Origin: an uncultured Oscillospiraceae bacterium
GTDB lineage: Bacteria; Bacillota; Clostridia; Oscillospirales; Ruminococcaceae
Length of the DNA stretch: 64,000 nt
Direction of reading: 5' to 3'
Assembly (NCBI GenBank): GCA_934486875.1
Contig: CAKSPU010000003.1
Location: forward strand, 1 to 64,000
The notes beneath the pieces were generated by a model, which did not search any database, was not told the DNA's origin, and was given only the letters and a program-made list of their open reading frames with translations. This document shows, in pieces, positions 25,452-33,904 of the stretch. A program made the translations under genes and the position numbers. The first letter of the stretch is position 1. Every line of letters begins with the position of its first letter.

Positions 25452-25575
25452 ATTCTAACAACTCTCCATATACACTAACTTGCAAGCCCACATTCATGTA
25501 ATAGTACACTTCCAGAGCGTATTTGGTCGCTCAAGTTCTTTTTCGGTAAGCTTATACTTGCGTGTCAACGTATTT

Positions 25576-25603
25576 ATTATACCATTTTTACCGTAATTGT
25601 CAA
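25576..25603 (-). promoter_or_regulatory. Promoter of the AT-rich orphan gene
   Basis: TTGACA (25598-25603) and TATAAT (25576-25581), 16-base spacer, minus strand. Confidence 0.7.
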
Positions 25604-25726
25604 GCTTCTGAACACAGGAAACGTATTGCATAGCCTTGTCAGGATATTTTGTTATAATTATCCCGCATCAGGAACAGCATATATAGTTCCTGCAACAAAA
25701 ATGCATATAAAAGAAGCAAAAATACA

Positions 25727-25755
25727 TTGAAATCCGCCCCGATATGATGTATAAT
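25727..25755 (+). promoter_or_regulatory. Promoter of galE
   Basis: TTGAAA (25727-25732) and TATAAT (25750-25755), 17-base spacer. The predicted transcript start lies at the left edge of the palindromic element, so the element would be part of the leader RNA. Confidence 0.75.
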
Positions 25756-25767
25756 CAAATCATCAGG

Positions 25768-25931
25768 TAATACTAAAAACCAATTAACCTATAGACAAAT
25801 CCTCGGCTGAAATAAGCCCATTCTACGTCAAGCTTCCTTGCCGGGCGCAAAGCCCGCCTGCGGTCGCTTTCCTTGACTGGGCTTATTTCATCTGTCGGCT
25901 TTATCTATAGAACAATTGGTTTTTAGTATAA
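25768..25931. repeat. Palindromic repeat element in the galE leader
   Basis: The outer arms (TACTAAAAACCAATT and its complement, with CTATAGA inside) pair over about 30 bases. Further in, GAAATAAGCCCA and GTCAAG pair with their complements on the right arm, and the centre is GCCGGGCGCAAAGCCCGCC. Almost the whole 164 bases can fold as one long hairpin. The core matches the copies at 1-88 and 20101-20275. Confidence 0.85.
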
Positions 25932-25964
25932 AACAAGTTACCACAGAAAGGACGGTATGCATAA

Positions 25965-26972
25965 ATGGCTATTTTAGTGACCGGAGGAGCAGGCTACATC
26001 GGCTCCCACACGTGCGTTGAGCTCCTTAATGCAGGCGAGGACATCGTTATCCTCGATAATCTTTCCAACTCCAAGGAAAGAGCTGTGGAGATAATAAAGG
26101 AGCTTACAGGCAAGGACTTCAAATTCTACAAGGCAGACCTTCTGGACAGAGCTGCTGTGGAAAAGGTGTTCGAGGAAAATGACATCGACTCTGTTATCCA
26201 CTTTGCGGGTCTCAAGGCTGTAGGCGAGTCCGTAAGAAAGCCTATCGAATACTACCACAACAACATCACAGGCACACTTATCCTTTGCGATGTTATGAGG
26301 AACCACGGCTGCAAGAGGATAGTTTTCAGCTCCTCTGCAACGGTTTACGGCTCCCCCAAGTCCGTTCCCATCAGAGAGGACTTTCCCCTTTCCACCACTA
26401 ACCCCTACGGCTCAACAAAGCTTATGATAGAGGGCATTTTGCAGGATATCTGCAAGTCTGACGATCAGTGGAGCGTTGCACTGCTCAGATATTTCAACCC
26501 CATCGGCGCTCACAAGAGTGGCAAGCTTGGCGAAAATCCCAACGGTATCCCCAACAACCTTATGCCATATATCCAGCAGGTGGCAGTGGGCAAGCTTCCC
26601 TGCCTCGGCGTTTTCGGAAATGATTACCCCACCCACGACGGTACGGGCGTAAGAGATTATATCCACGTTGTTGACCTTGCTCTCGGTCATATCAAGGCTA
26701 TCAACAAGGTGAGAAATATGACAGGTGTGGGCATCTGGAATCTGGGAACAGGCAAGGGATATTCCGTTCTTGATGTTGTTAATGCATTCATCAAGGCAAG
26801 CGGTGTCAACATTCCCTACGAGATCAAGCCCCGCAGAGCGGGCGACATTGCCGAGTGCTATGCCGACCCCACAAAGGCTCTGAACGAGCTTGACTGGAAA
26901 GCTGAACGTGACATCTCCGAGATGTGCGAGGACAGCTGGAGATTTATCAAGAACAATCCCAACGGACTTTAA
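25965..26972 (+). CDS. galE: UDP-glucose 4-epimerase
   Basis: Interconverts UDP-galactose and UDP-glucose in the Leloir pathway. The Rossmann motif [10 protein letters not shown] is at residues 6-15, the catalytic Ser in SSSATVYG and the YxxxK pair in NPYGSTK near 146-152, followed by RYFNPIGAH. Length 335 is standard. The start follows GAAAGGACGG. It is separated from galT by a terminator-like hairpin and insertion sequence remnants, so the two gal genes have separate promoters. Confidence 0.96.
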   Translation: MAILVTGGAGYIGSHTCVELLNAGEDIVILDNLSNSKERAVEIIKELTGKDFKFYKADLLDRAAVEKVFEENDIDSVIHFAGLKAVGESVRKPIEYYHNNITGTLILCDVMRNHGCKRIVFSSSATVYGSPKSVPIREDFPLSTTNPYGSTKLMIEGILQDICKSDDQWSVALLRYFNPIGAHKSGKLGENPNGIPNNLMPYIQQVAVGKLPCLGVFGNDYPTHDGTGVRDYIHVVDLALGHIKAINKVRNMTGVGIWNLGTGKGYSVLDVVNAFIKASGVNIPYEIKPRRAGDIAECYADPTKALNELDWKAERDISEMCEDSWRFIKNNPNGL

Positions 26973-26989
26973 TATATCTGATATACACG

Positions 26990-27016
26990 GTGCCGCACCT
27001 GCATAAGGTGCGGCAC
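26990..27016 (+). terminator. Hairpin after galE
   Basis: Perfect 10-bp stem GTGCCGCACC/GGTGCGGCAC, but only a weak T-rich stretch downstream (ACGGTATTTC). Confidence 0.6.
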
Positions 27017-27090
27017 ACGGTATTTCAACGAGTAAAAAAAATGTAAACAAAATGTAATCGAACAAACATCAAAAATATGGTATAATACTA

Positions 27091-27308
27091 GAGCGTATCT
27101 GAAAAGAAAAAGTTGCACAAAAAAGCCCTCAAATGGTATAATAAAAGAAAAAGCCAAAGGAGAAGTGCAAATGGACGTAAAACGATATGAATTAAGTGAT
27201 GAACAGTGGGAACAGATCAAGGAAATGTTCCCCGGAGCGAAAACGGGAAGACCACCCAAGGATAACAGAATAATGATGAATGCAATTCTATGGCTTGCAT
27301 TTTTGTAA
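27091..27308 (+). pseudogene. 5' remnant of an IS5-family transposase
   Basis: Starting at GAGCGTATCTG, typical of IS5/IS427-group ends, there is a promoter (TTGCAC 27113-27118, TATAAT 27137-27142), a GGAG site and an ATG at 27171. The 45 codons that follow (RYELSDEQWEQIKEMFP, GRPPKDNR, MNAILWLA) match the N-terminal helical domain of these transposases. The frame then ends at a TAA at 27306, exactly where homology stops. The catalytic DDE domain is absent, so it cannot transpose by itself. Confidence 0.8.
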
Positions 27309-27376
27309 CCTTTTTCCTATGCGAGTTTTATGGCTTCCTCTTTGTACTCTCGGTCATAGTGCTTTTTTTGTCCCAT
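27309..27376 (-). pseudogene. 5' remnant of an IS3-type OrfA
   Basis: On the minus strand an ATG at 27376, preceded by AAAGGAG, opens a 19-codon frame (GQKKHYDREYKEEAIKLA) that matches the start of IS3-family OrfA helix-turn-helix proteins. It meets an in-frame TAG and then runs into the IS5 fragment. The two remnants are joined tail to tail. Confidence 0.65.
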
Positions 27377-27495
27377 ATTGACACTCTCCTTTTTCTTCTA
27401 TTATATTTTGGTGGGCGGTTTGTGTCAAGTTTTATTATACTACATCAATAACACCATTTTGACCTCTAAGTTCATATATCTGATTAAATATTTTA

Positions 27496-27524
27496 TTGAA
27501 AATCCCTGCAAATTGCTGTATAAT
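27496..27524 (+). promoter_or_regulatory. Promoter of galT
   Basis: TTGAAA (27496-27501) and TATAAT (27519-27524), 17-base spacer, 34 bases before the start codon. Confidence 0.8.
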
Positions 27525-27557
27525 AAAATAAAACATTACGGAAAGGATCGGATAAAA

Positions 27558-29048
27558 ATGATCGGACAGTATATAGCCGCCCTTGCACAGTACGGACTCA
27601 GAACGGGACTTATCGCTCCCGAGGACAGGACATTTGCCATAAATTCCATTCTCAGTGTTCTCGGACTTGATGATTACGAGGAGCCTGAGAACATTCCCGA
27701 AGAGAGCCTGGAAAATATCCTGAAAGCGCTCCTTGACTATGCCTGCGAAAAGGGCATCATCGAAAACAGCATCGTTTACAGAGACCTTTTTGACACAAAG
27801 CTTATGGCGTGCCTCACTCCACGCCCCTCCGAGGTCATCGGAAGGTTCAGGGCGGATTATGAAGAGTCTCCCGAAAAAGCTACGGACAATTTCTATAAAT
27901 TCAGCCGTGACACCGACTATATCCGCCGCTACAGGATCGCAAAGGACATCAAGTGGAAAGCCGACACCGAATACGGTGAGCTTGACATCACCATAAATCT
28001 TTCCAAGCCCGAAAAGGACCCCAAGGCTATCGCAGCCGCAAAGAACGCAAAGCAGAGCGGCTATCCCAAGTGCCTCCTCTGCCCCGAAAATGTGGGCTAT
28101 GCGGGCAGAGTAAATCACCCTGCAAGACAAAATCACCGCATCATTCCCGTGAATATCTGCGGTGAGGAATGGGGCTTCCAGTATTCTCCTTACGTTTATT
28201 ACAACGAGCACTGCATTCTCTTCAATCAGAAGCACACTCCTATGGTGATCGACAGAAAGGCTTTTGAGAAGCTCTTTGATTTTGTAAGGCAGTTTCCTCA
28301 TTATTTCATCGGCTCAAATGCAGATCTTCCTATCGTTGGCGGTTCTATCCTCAGCCACGAGCATTTTCAGGGCGGAAACTATACATTTGCGATGGCGAAA
28401 GCGCCTGTGGAAAAGGAATACACCATAAAGGGCTATGAGGACATAAAGGCAGGCAGAGTAAAGTGGCCTATGTCCGTTATAAGACTCAGCGGAAAATCCC
28501 CCGAAAGGCTTGCAGAGCTTGCCGACCATATCCTTACGAGCTGGAGAGGCTACACCGATGGATCCGCATTCATCTTTGCCGAGACAAACGGCGAGCCACA
28601 CAGCACCATAACCCCCATTGCCCGCAGAAACGGCGATATGTATGAGCTTGACCTTGTTCTCAGAAACAACATCACCACTGAGGAGCACCCTCTCGGAGTG
28701 TTCCACCCCCACGCCGAGCTTCACCACATCAAAAAGGAAAATATCGGACTTATCGAGGTTATGGGTCTTGCAGTTCTCCCAGCACGTCTGAAAGGCGAAA
28801 TGGAAGCTCTTGAAAAGGTGCTTACAGAAAAGGGCGCAAAGGCTCTGAGAGATGACCCTGTTCTTGAAAAGCACGCTGACTGGGCAGAGGAGTTTGCGGC
28901 ACGCAGAGAGATAACTCCCGAAAATGTTTCGGAAGTTGTACGTGACGAGATAGGCAAGGCCTTTGCCAAGGTACTCGAGCACGCAGGCGTTTACAAGCGC
29001 ACTGCCGAGGGAATGGCTGCATTTGACAGATTTGTGGATACTCTTTGA
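27558..29048 (+). CDS. galT: UTP/UDP-glucose--hexose-1-phosphate uridylyltransferase, class II
   Basis: Leloir pathway enzyme converting galactose 1-phosphate to UDP-galactose. At 496 residues it is of the Bacillus/Clostridium class II type. Blocks visible are KCLLCPENVGYAGR, WGFQYSPYVYYNEH, and the active-site segment SILSHEHFQGG with the HxH pair around residue 270. The start is the ATG at 27558 after AAAGGATCGG, consistent with the promoter 34 bases earlier; a longer open frame runs back into the IS remnants and is not used. It ends at a strong terminator. Confidence 0.95.
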   Translation: MIGQYIAALAQYGLRTGLIAPEDRTFAINSILSVLGLDDYEEPENIPEESLENILKALLDYACEKGIIENSIVYRDLFDTKLMACLTPRPSEVIGRFRADYEESPEKATDNFYKFSRDTDYIRRYRIAKDIKWKADTEYGELDITINLSKPEKDPKAIAAAKNAKQSGYPKCLLCPENVGYAGRVNHPARQNHRIIPVNICGEEWGFQYSPYVYYNEHCILFNQKHTPMVIDRKAFEKLFDFVRQFPHYFIGSNADLPIVGGSILSHEHFQGGNYTFAMAKAPVEKEYTIKGYEDIKAGRVKWPMSVIRLSGKSPERLAELADHILTSWRGYTDGSAFIFAETNGEPHSTITPIARRNGDMYELDLVLRNNITTEEHPLGVFHPHAELHHIKKENIGLIEVMGLAVLPARLKGEMEALEKVLTEKGAKALRDDPVLEKHADWAEEFAARREITPENVSEVVRDEIGKAFAKVLEHAGVYKRTAEGMAAFDRFVDTL

Positions 29049-29071
29049 TATTTACATAATTACATAAAACG

Positions 29072-29115
29072 ATCCGCTTTCGGAGCATTTCAGCTTCTGA
29101 AAGCGGATTTTTTTA
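29072..29115. terminator. Terminator between galT and the convergent dehydrogenase gene
   Basis: 10-bp stem ATCCGCTTTC/GAAAGCGGAT followed on the plus strand by seven T; on the minus strand the tail is CGTTTT. Confidence 0.88.
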
Positions 29116-30276
29116 TCTGTAGCTTTTTTCAAGGATATCAAGTATATCCTGTTTTGTGAGAGTGTATTTCTCCCACTCGATGCCCGTGTTGTCAACGGTC
29201 ATCTCCGCAATTTTTGCAAGGTCTGCGGGCTTTATGCCGTATTCGGACATTGGCATATGCCGACAGCCCGTTTTGTCCATAAGAGCGGTGAGACCTTTTA
29301 CAAAGCCGTCTCCATTGCCGTCGGAGGGCACGCCCATAAATACGCCGAGTTCATCAATAAGCTCGGGTCTTAAGGTGCTGACCTTTTTGTAATATTCCTC
29401 AGCCACGAAAAGGAGGGTGAGACCGTGGGCGATGTTCGGGAAAAGTCCGCCTATGGTCTGGGCGATTATGTGGTGAGAAGTAGTTGGGCATATGGACATT
29501 GAGTAGCCTGCAAGGATATCCGCAGCATATGCCATATTTTCCCTTGCCGTTATATTGCTGCCGTCATTTACGGCATCGGGCAGCCATTTGTTCACCGTTT
29601 CCACTCCGTCACGGGCATAAAGGTCAAGGAGACGGTTTTCGTGCTCATTGGTTATGAAGCATTCGGAAACGTGGAAAAGAGCGTCAAATCCCTGATAAAT
29701 CGTCTGGCTTTTCGGCAGCGTGACCATAAGTGCGGGGTCTATGAACGAGATGAGCGGGAATATTGCATCATTTGTGAAATCGAATTTCTCGTCCGTATCC
29801 TCATTGGTTATAACGCTGTAGGGGTCGGACTCAGTGCCTGTGCCCGAGGTGGTGGTTATGGCGACGATCGGTGCGGCTCCCTCGGGTTCTTTCCGTCCGC
29901 CGCTGCCTGTGTATGCATAATCCCAGAGGTCGCCCTCATTTTTCATCATAAGGGCAATTGCCTTTGCAGCGTCGATGCTGCTTCCGCCGCCAACTCCGAT
30001 AACGAAATCGCAGCCGCTTTCCTTTGCTTTTGCAGCCCCCTCCATAACCTGCGCTTTGGTGGGATTGGGGGTTATTTTGCTGTAGAAAACATAGCCGATG
30101 CTCTTTTGGTCAAGGGCGTTTTTCAGCTTGTCAGCAATTCCCGTTTTAACTGCCGATGAACCGTTTGAGGTCACGATAAGGGCTTTCTTTCCGGGCATAG
30201 CATAGTCTGCAATGCTGTCGGTGCAGCCTGTTCTGAAGATGATTTTTGTGGGGTCAAAATTATTTGCGGTAAGCAT
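29113..30276 (-). CDS. Iron-containing alcohol dehydrogenase
   Basis: NAD(P)H-dependent alcohol dehydrogenase of the group III (Fe-ADH) family. The nucleotide loop is IGVGGGSSIDAAKA near residue 95, followed by TTTSGTGTESDP. The metal site uses the Asp in YQGFDALFH, the His in that segment, SHHIIAQTIGG and NIAHGL. Length 387 is normal. The start at 30276 follows GGAGGA; an upstream in-frame ATG precedes the site. A strong terminator (30308-30345) lies directly upstream, between it and the nitrilase-family gene, so it depends on read-through or an unseen promoter. The substrate, perhaps butanol or ethanol, cannot be told. Confidence 0.9.
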   Translation of the reverse strand: MLTANNFDPTKIIFRTGCTDSIADYAMPGKKALIVTSNGSSAVKTGIADKLKNALDQKSIGYVFYSKITPNPTKAQVMEGAAKAKESGCDFVIGVGGGSSIDAAKAIALMMKNEGDLWDYAYTGSGGRKEPEGAAPIVAITTTSGTGTESDPYSVITNEDTDEKFDFTNDAIFPLISFIDPALMVTLPKSQTIYQGFDALFHVSECFITNEHENRLLDLYARDGVETVNKWLPDAVNDGSNITARENMAYAADILAGYSMSICPTTSHHIIAQTIGGLFPNIAHGLTLLFVAEEYYKKVSTLRPELIDELGVFMGVPSDGNGDGFVKGLTALMDKTGCRHMPMSEYGIKPADLAKIAEMTVDNTGIEWEKYTLTKQDILDILEKSYR

Positions 30277-30307
30277 ATCCATTCCTCCGTTTATTCGCAT
30301 TTATCCG

Positions 30308-30345
30308 AAAAAACCGCAGCATTTCAATGTGCGAAACGCTGCGGT
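30308..30345 (-). terminator. Terminator after the nitrilase-family gene
   Basis: 13-base arms ACCGCAGC-TTTC/GAAA-GCTGCGGT with one mismatch, followed on the minus strand by six T. Confidence 0.88.
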
Positions 30346-30359
30346 AATTTGTTTGGCGA

Positions 30360-31262
30360 TCATTTACCGAAAATAGGGTCGTTCAGCACGTCCTTGTACA
30401 TTTCGATGTATTTGTCGGGTCTGAAATCCGTGCCGCCTACAGCGGGATTGTAGATAAATTCATCTCTCGTTGAAAGAGTAAGGTCAATGGTGGCTGTGAA
30501 CATTTCGGATTCCCTTGCCACGGGCTCATTGAACTTGTGACCTGCGTAGTAGAATACCTCCCAGAAGTTTCTGGAGGGACCCATTATGCTGCTGCCGCCC
30601 CAGAAAACATTGTCCTTGTCCTTGCCGCCAAGGTTGGAGGACGCAATGTATATCTGATTCTGAATTACCTGAGCCTCAAGTGTTGTGGGGCCAACGGCAG
30701 GACCGTGGCACTCGGCAAGAGCTGTGCAGTTGATGTAAAGACGTGCGCCCTTTGCCGCATAATATCTCATCATCTCGGGGAAGCAGTAGGAATCGTAGCA
30801 GATAGCTATTCCTATGGGACCCCATTCGGTATCGAGGAGGAAAGGTTTTTCGCCACGGGTTGCCCAGTTGGGCTCGGGAGGAGGAAGCTGCATCTTTCTG
30901 TAGGAACCTACCAGACCGTCGGGGGAGAACACTGCAAGAGCGTTGTAGATAACGGAGGGGTCGGAGGGGTCTCTCTCGGGCATACCGAATACAACGTAAA
31001 TGCCAAGCTTCTTTACAAGCTCCTCGACCTTTTCGGTGCTGGGGCCGGGAATGGTTTCCGCAAGGAGCGTCTGCATCTTTTCAGCCTTAGGCTTTTCGGG
31101 CTCGTCATCATAGCCTGTGAGAGCCATTTCGGGGAATATCACGATGTCGCTGCCTTTTTTTGCCGCAGCTTCGATGTATCCCATAATGCGGTTCAGGTTC
31201 TTGTCCTTTTCGCCCCATTTTGCATTGAATGTGACGGTGGATACAGTGATAATGTCTTTCAT
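30360..31262 (-). CDS. Carbon-nitrogen hydrolase (nitrilase superfamily), amidase-like
   Basis: A cytoplasmic thiol hydrolase acting on a C-N bond, probably an amide or carbamoyl compound. The triad is clear: Glu in IFPEMALTGY near residue 43, Lys in YRKMQLPPPEP near 122, and Cys in IAICYDSYCFPEMM near 155. At 300 residues it fits the short amidase branches and not AmiE. The start at 31262 follows GGAGG. It is the last gene of the amiE-urtABCDE cluster and is closed off by a terminator, which suggests it handles the imported substrate or its product. The exact substrate is unknown. Confidence 0.87.
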   Translation of the reverse strand: MKDIITVSTVTFNAKWGEKDKNLNRIMGYIEAAAKKGSDIVIFPEMALTGYDDEPEKPKAEKMQTLLAETIPGPSTEKVEELVKKLGIYVVFGMPERDPSDPSVIYNALAVFSPDGLVGSYRKMQLPPPEPNWATRGEKPFLLDTEWGPIGIAICYDSYCFPEMMRYYAAKGARLYINCTALAECHGPAVGPTTLEAQVIQNQIYIASSNLGGKDKDNVFWGGSSIMGPSRNFWEVFYYAGHKFNEPVARESEMFTATIDLTLSTRDEFIYNPAVGGTDFRPDKYIEMYKDVLNDPIFGK

Positions 31263-31304
31263 AACGATACCTCCATTATATAGCATTAAATTTTATTTGC
31301 TTTA

Positions 31305-32000
31305 TTAAACCGAAAGATATTTCTGAACAAGGTCGTCGGACATATCTTCCTTCATACCGCTTGCAACTATTCTGCCCTTCTGCATCATAATGAAGCGGTC
31401 AGCGACCTTTCGGCAGAAGCGGTAATTCTGCTCGACTACCACAATGGTAACGCCCATTTCGTTGCGGACACGGTTCAGGATATGGGCTATCTCCGCAACT
31501 ACGTTCGGCTGAATGCCCTCTGTGGGCTCATCGAGGATAAGCATTTTCGGGTTTGACATCAAGGCACGTCCTATGGCAAGCTGCTGCTGCTGTCCGCCCG
31601 AAAGGACACCGCCCTTTCTTTTCATATGCTCCTCAAGAGCGGGGAAAAGGTCGAGTATCTTTGCTTTCTGACCCGCAAGATCCTTTGTGTGGGCATATCC
31701 GCCCAGGTCGAGATTTTCCTCAACGGTGTAGTCGGGGATTATCTCACGTCCCTGTGGCACATACGCCATTCCCATAAGGGAGCGTGAGTGGGCGGGAAGC
31801 TTGGTCACGTCCTTGTCAAGGAAGCTTATCGTGCCCGATTCGGGTGTGAGCACCCCCATCATTGATTTGAGCAGGGTGGTCTTTCCCACGCCGTTTCTTC
31901 CCATAATAACGAGCTTTTCACCCTCGTTTATGGTAAGATCTATTCCGTTTATTACACGGCTCTTTCCGTAATTTACGTGCAGGTCTTTGATATCAAGCAT
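31305..32000 (-). CDS. urtE: Urea-type ABC transporter ATPase UrtE
   Basis: One of two ATPases of a branched-chain-amino-acid-like (HAAT) importer. Walker A is GRNGVGKTT near residue 35, the signature LSGGQQQQLAIGRAL near 137, Walker B LILDEPTEGIQPNVV. The QGREIIPDYTVEENL segment is typical of UrtE rather than LivF. The ATG overlaps the urtD stop (TGATG). Confidence 0.9.
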   Translation of the reverse strand: MLDIKDLHVNYGKSRVINGIDLTINEGEKLVIMGRNGVGKTTLLKSMMGVLTPESGTISFLDKDVTKLPAHSRSLMGMAYVPQGREIIPDYTVEENLDLGGYAHTKDLAGQKAKILDLFPALEEHMKRKGGVLSGGQQQQLAIGRALMSNPKMLILDEPTEGIQPNVVAEIAHILNRVRNEMGVTIVVVEQNYRFCRKVADRFIMMQKGRIVASGMKEDMSDDLVQKYLSV

Positions 32001-32782
32001 CAGTCACCCTCCTCGTCCATATCATCTTTAAGATAAACCTGAATGACTTTTTTGTTGTTCTTTACCTCTGAAAAAGGTCCTTCCGCAAGCTTTCTTCCCT
32101 GATGCAGAACGGTAACGTAATCTGCTATCTGCTCAACAAATTCCATATCGTGCTCAATGACTATCAGGGTGTGTTCCTTGGCAAGCTCCTTTATCATCTG
32201 ACCTGTTTTGAAGGTCTCGGTATCGGTCATACCCGCAGCAGGCTCATCGAGGATTATAAGCTCGGGGGACTGGGCAATGACCATTCCTATCTCAAGCCAC
32301 TGTCTCTGACCGTGAGCCAGCTCGGAAGCCATCATATCACGCTGATCGTAAAGATTTATCTGCCTGAGAACTTCTTCGATCTTGCTCTTCTGCTCCGCAC
32401 GTCTCCTGTAGGCGAATGCCTTTGGGATAGATGTGTAGCCTCTGAGAGCTATCTCGATGTTCTCGAAAACAGTCATATTGTCGAATACATTGGGACCCTG
32501 GAACTTTCTTCCGATGTGATATTTCGAGGCGATAACGCCGGGGTCTTTGTTGGTTATCTCATTGCCTTTAAAAAGGATATCGCCCTCGGTAGCCTTTGTT
32601 TTTCCCGTGATAAGATCCATAAGCGTGCTCTTTCCCGCACCGTTTGGACCGATGATAACGTGTATCTCGCCTTCCTTGACATCAAGGTCAACATCGGATA
32701 TGGCTCTGAAACCTGAGAATGATACCGTCAGACCTCTTATGGTAAGTATATCGGGTCCGTTTCTGAGATTTTCCGTACTCAT
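32000..32782 (-). CDS. urtD: Urea-type ABC transporter ATPase UrtD
   Basis: Second ATPase of the importer, 260 residues. Walker A GPNGAGKSTLMD, signature-like ELAHGQRQWLEIGM (AHGQ in place of SGGQ, usual for UrtD), and Walker B LIILDEPAAGMTDTET are all present, as is the KFQGPNVFDNMTVFENIE block. The altered signature distinguishes it from LivG. It lies 21 bases after urtC and overlaps urtE. Confidence 0.92.
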   Translation of the reverse strand: MSTENLRNGPDILTIRGLTVSFSGFRAISDVDLDVKEGEIHVIIGPNGAGKSTLMDLITGKTKATEGDILFKGNEITNKDPGVIASKYHIGRKFQGPNVFDNMTVFENIEIALRGYTSIPKAFAYRRRAEQKSKIEEVLRQINLYDQRDMMASELAHGQRQWLEIGMVIAQSPELIILDEPAAGMTDTETFKTGQMIKELAKEHTLIVIEHDMEFVEQIADYVTVLHQGRKLAEGPFSEVKNNKKVIQVYLKDDMDEEGD

Positions 32783-32803
32783 AGTCTATCAACCTTTCTC
32801 GGA

Positions 32804-33898
32804 TCATTTTGCCGCAGCAGCTGTCTGTGCAGGTTCTTCCATAAGCTTTTTCTTTGCTTTGTCGGTGATTATTCTTCTCTGGAGATTTACTATCTGACCA
32901 ATGATGCCGTTGGGGATAAAGTAGATCACAACAAGGAGGAACACACCAATGATGAGCTGCCATACACCTGAGAAATGTTCGGAAAGAAGGCTCTGTGCCC
33001 AGTTTATGAGAAGAGCTCCGAACACTGCTCCGGTAAGGTTTCCTCTGCCGCCGACCGCTACCCAGATAACTACCATTGTGGAAGCGGCAACACCGATATC
33101 CTCAGTGGTTATGGTGCTTGTTGCGGGGGCGTAAAGAACGCCTGCGAGACCTGCGATAGCTCCCGAAATGGTGTAGATAAGAATTTTGAAAGCGCCTGCG
33201 TTGTAGCCTAAGAAGCCGAGACGGGATTCATTTTCCCTTACCGATGTGCAGACCTTTCCGACTCTGCTCTTTGTGAGCCAGAGGCAGAAGAGGAACACAA
33301 GAACGCCGATGCCGAGAATAACATAATAATAAGCTGTTTTGCTGAGAGGGTCGCTGCCGTTTATGGCAAATCTCTTGATGCTCTGGAGACCGTTGAAGCC
33401 GTTTGTGTACTTCTGAACATTGATTATGAAGTCCTTGAATATCTGAGCAAGCGCAAGGGTGATTATTGTGAAGAAAACGCCCTTTATCTTGCTGGAAAAT
33501 ACAAAGTAGCCGATGAGTGCCGCAAACAGTGCGGGAACGATAACTCCGAGTATCGCCGCCACAATGGGGTTTTGCAGGGGAAGATAGAACCAAGGTATCT
33601 CGGTTATGCCCTCACGCTGCATAAATGCGGGGACAACGCCTTTTTGTATCTGATAGGAAAGACCTATCAGGTAGCCGCCCATTCCGAAAAGAACGGCGTG
33701 ACCGAGGCTAAGAAGTCCCGTATAGCCCCAGAGGAGGTCAAGGGAAAGTGCGAATATTGCGTAGCATATATAACGTCCCATCATTTCAACACGGAACTCT
33801 TCTGTCATAAGAGGGAATACTGCAAGGAATATCAGTATTATCACATCAAAGTATCGGTTGAGAGGGAGCTTTGCCAATGAGCTTTTAAGTTTACTCAT
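32804..33898 (-). CDS. urtC: Urea-type ABC transporter permease UrtC
   Basis: 364-residue permease with about nine membrane helices and the HAAT permease segment LLWGYTGLLSLGHAVLFGMGGY near residue 58. Later helices include the conserved GAIAGLAGVLYAP and VWVAVGGRGNLTGAVFGA regions. The start follows GGAGAT and lies 6 bases after the urtB stop. Confidence 0.9.
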   Translation of the reverse strand: MSKLKSSLAKLPLNRYFDVIILIFLAVFPLMTEEFRVEMMGRYICYAIFALSLDLLWGYTGLLSLGHAVLFGMGGYLIGLSYQIQKGVVPAFMQREGITEIPWFYLPLQNPIVAAILGVIVPALFAALIGYFVFSSKIKGVFFTIITLALAQIFKDFIINVQKYTNGFNGLQSIKRFAINGSDPLSKTAYYYVILGIGVLVFLFCLWLTKSRVGKVCTSVRENESRLGFLGYNAGAFKILIYTISGAIAGLAGVLYAPATSTITTEDIGVAASTMVVIWVAVGGRGNLTGAVFGALLINWAQSLLSEHFSGVWQLIIGVFLLVVIYFIPNGIIGQIVNLQRRIITDKAKKKLMEEPAQTAAAAK

Positions 33899-33904
33899 AA
33901 GGGT

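Larger units (their letters stand above)
25452..25964. other. Intergenic region between the AT-rich gene and galE
   Basis: This 513-base gap holds the promoter of the minus-strand gene (25576-25603), the galE promoter (25727-25755) and a palindromic repeat element (25768-25931). A small hairpin AGGAAC/GTTCCT lies near 25671-25692. No protein gene is supported. Confidence 0.6.

Noticed and set aside
24445..27376. Integrative element inserted at tRNA-Lys
   Set aside because: No integrase gene and no second copy of the tRNA 3' end were found within the accessory patch.
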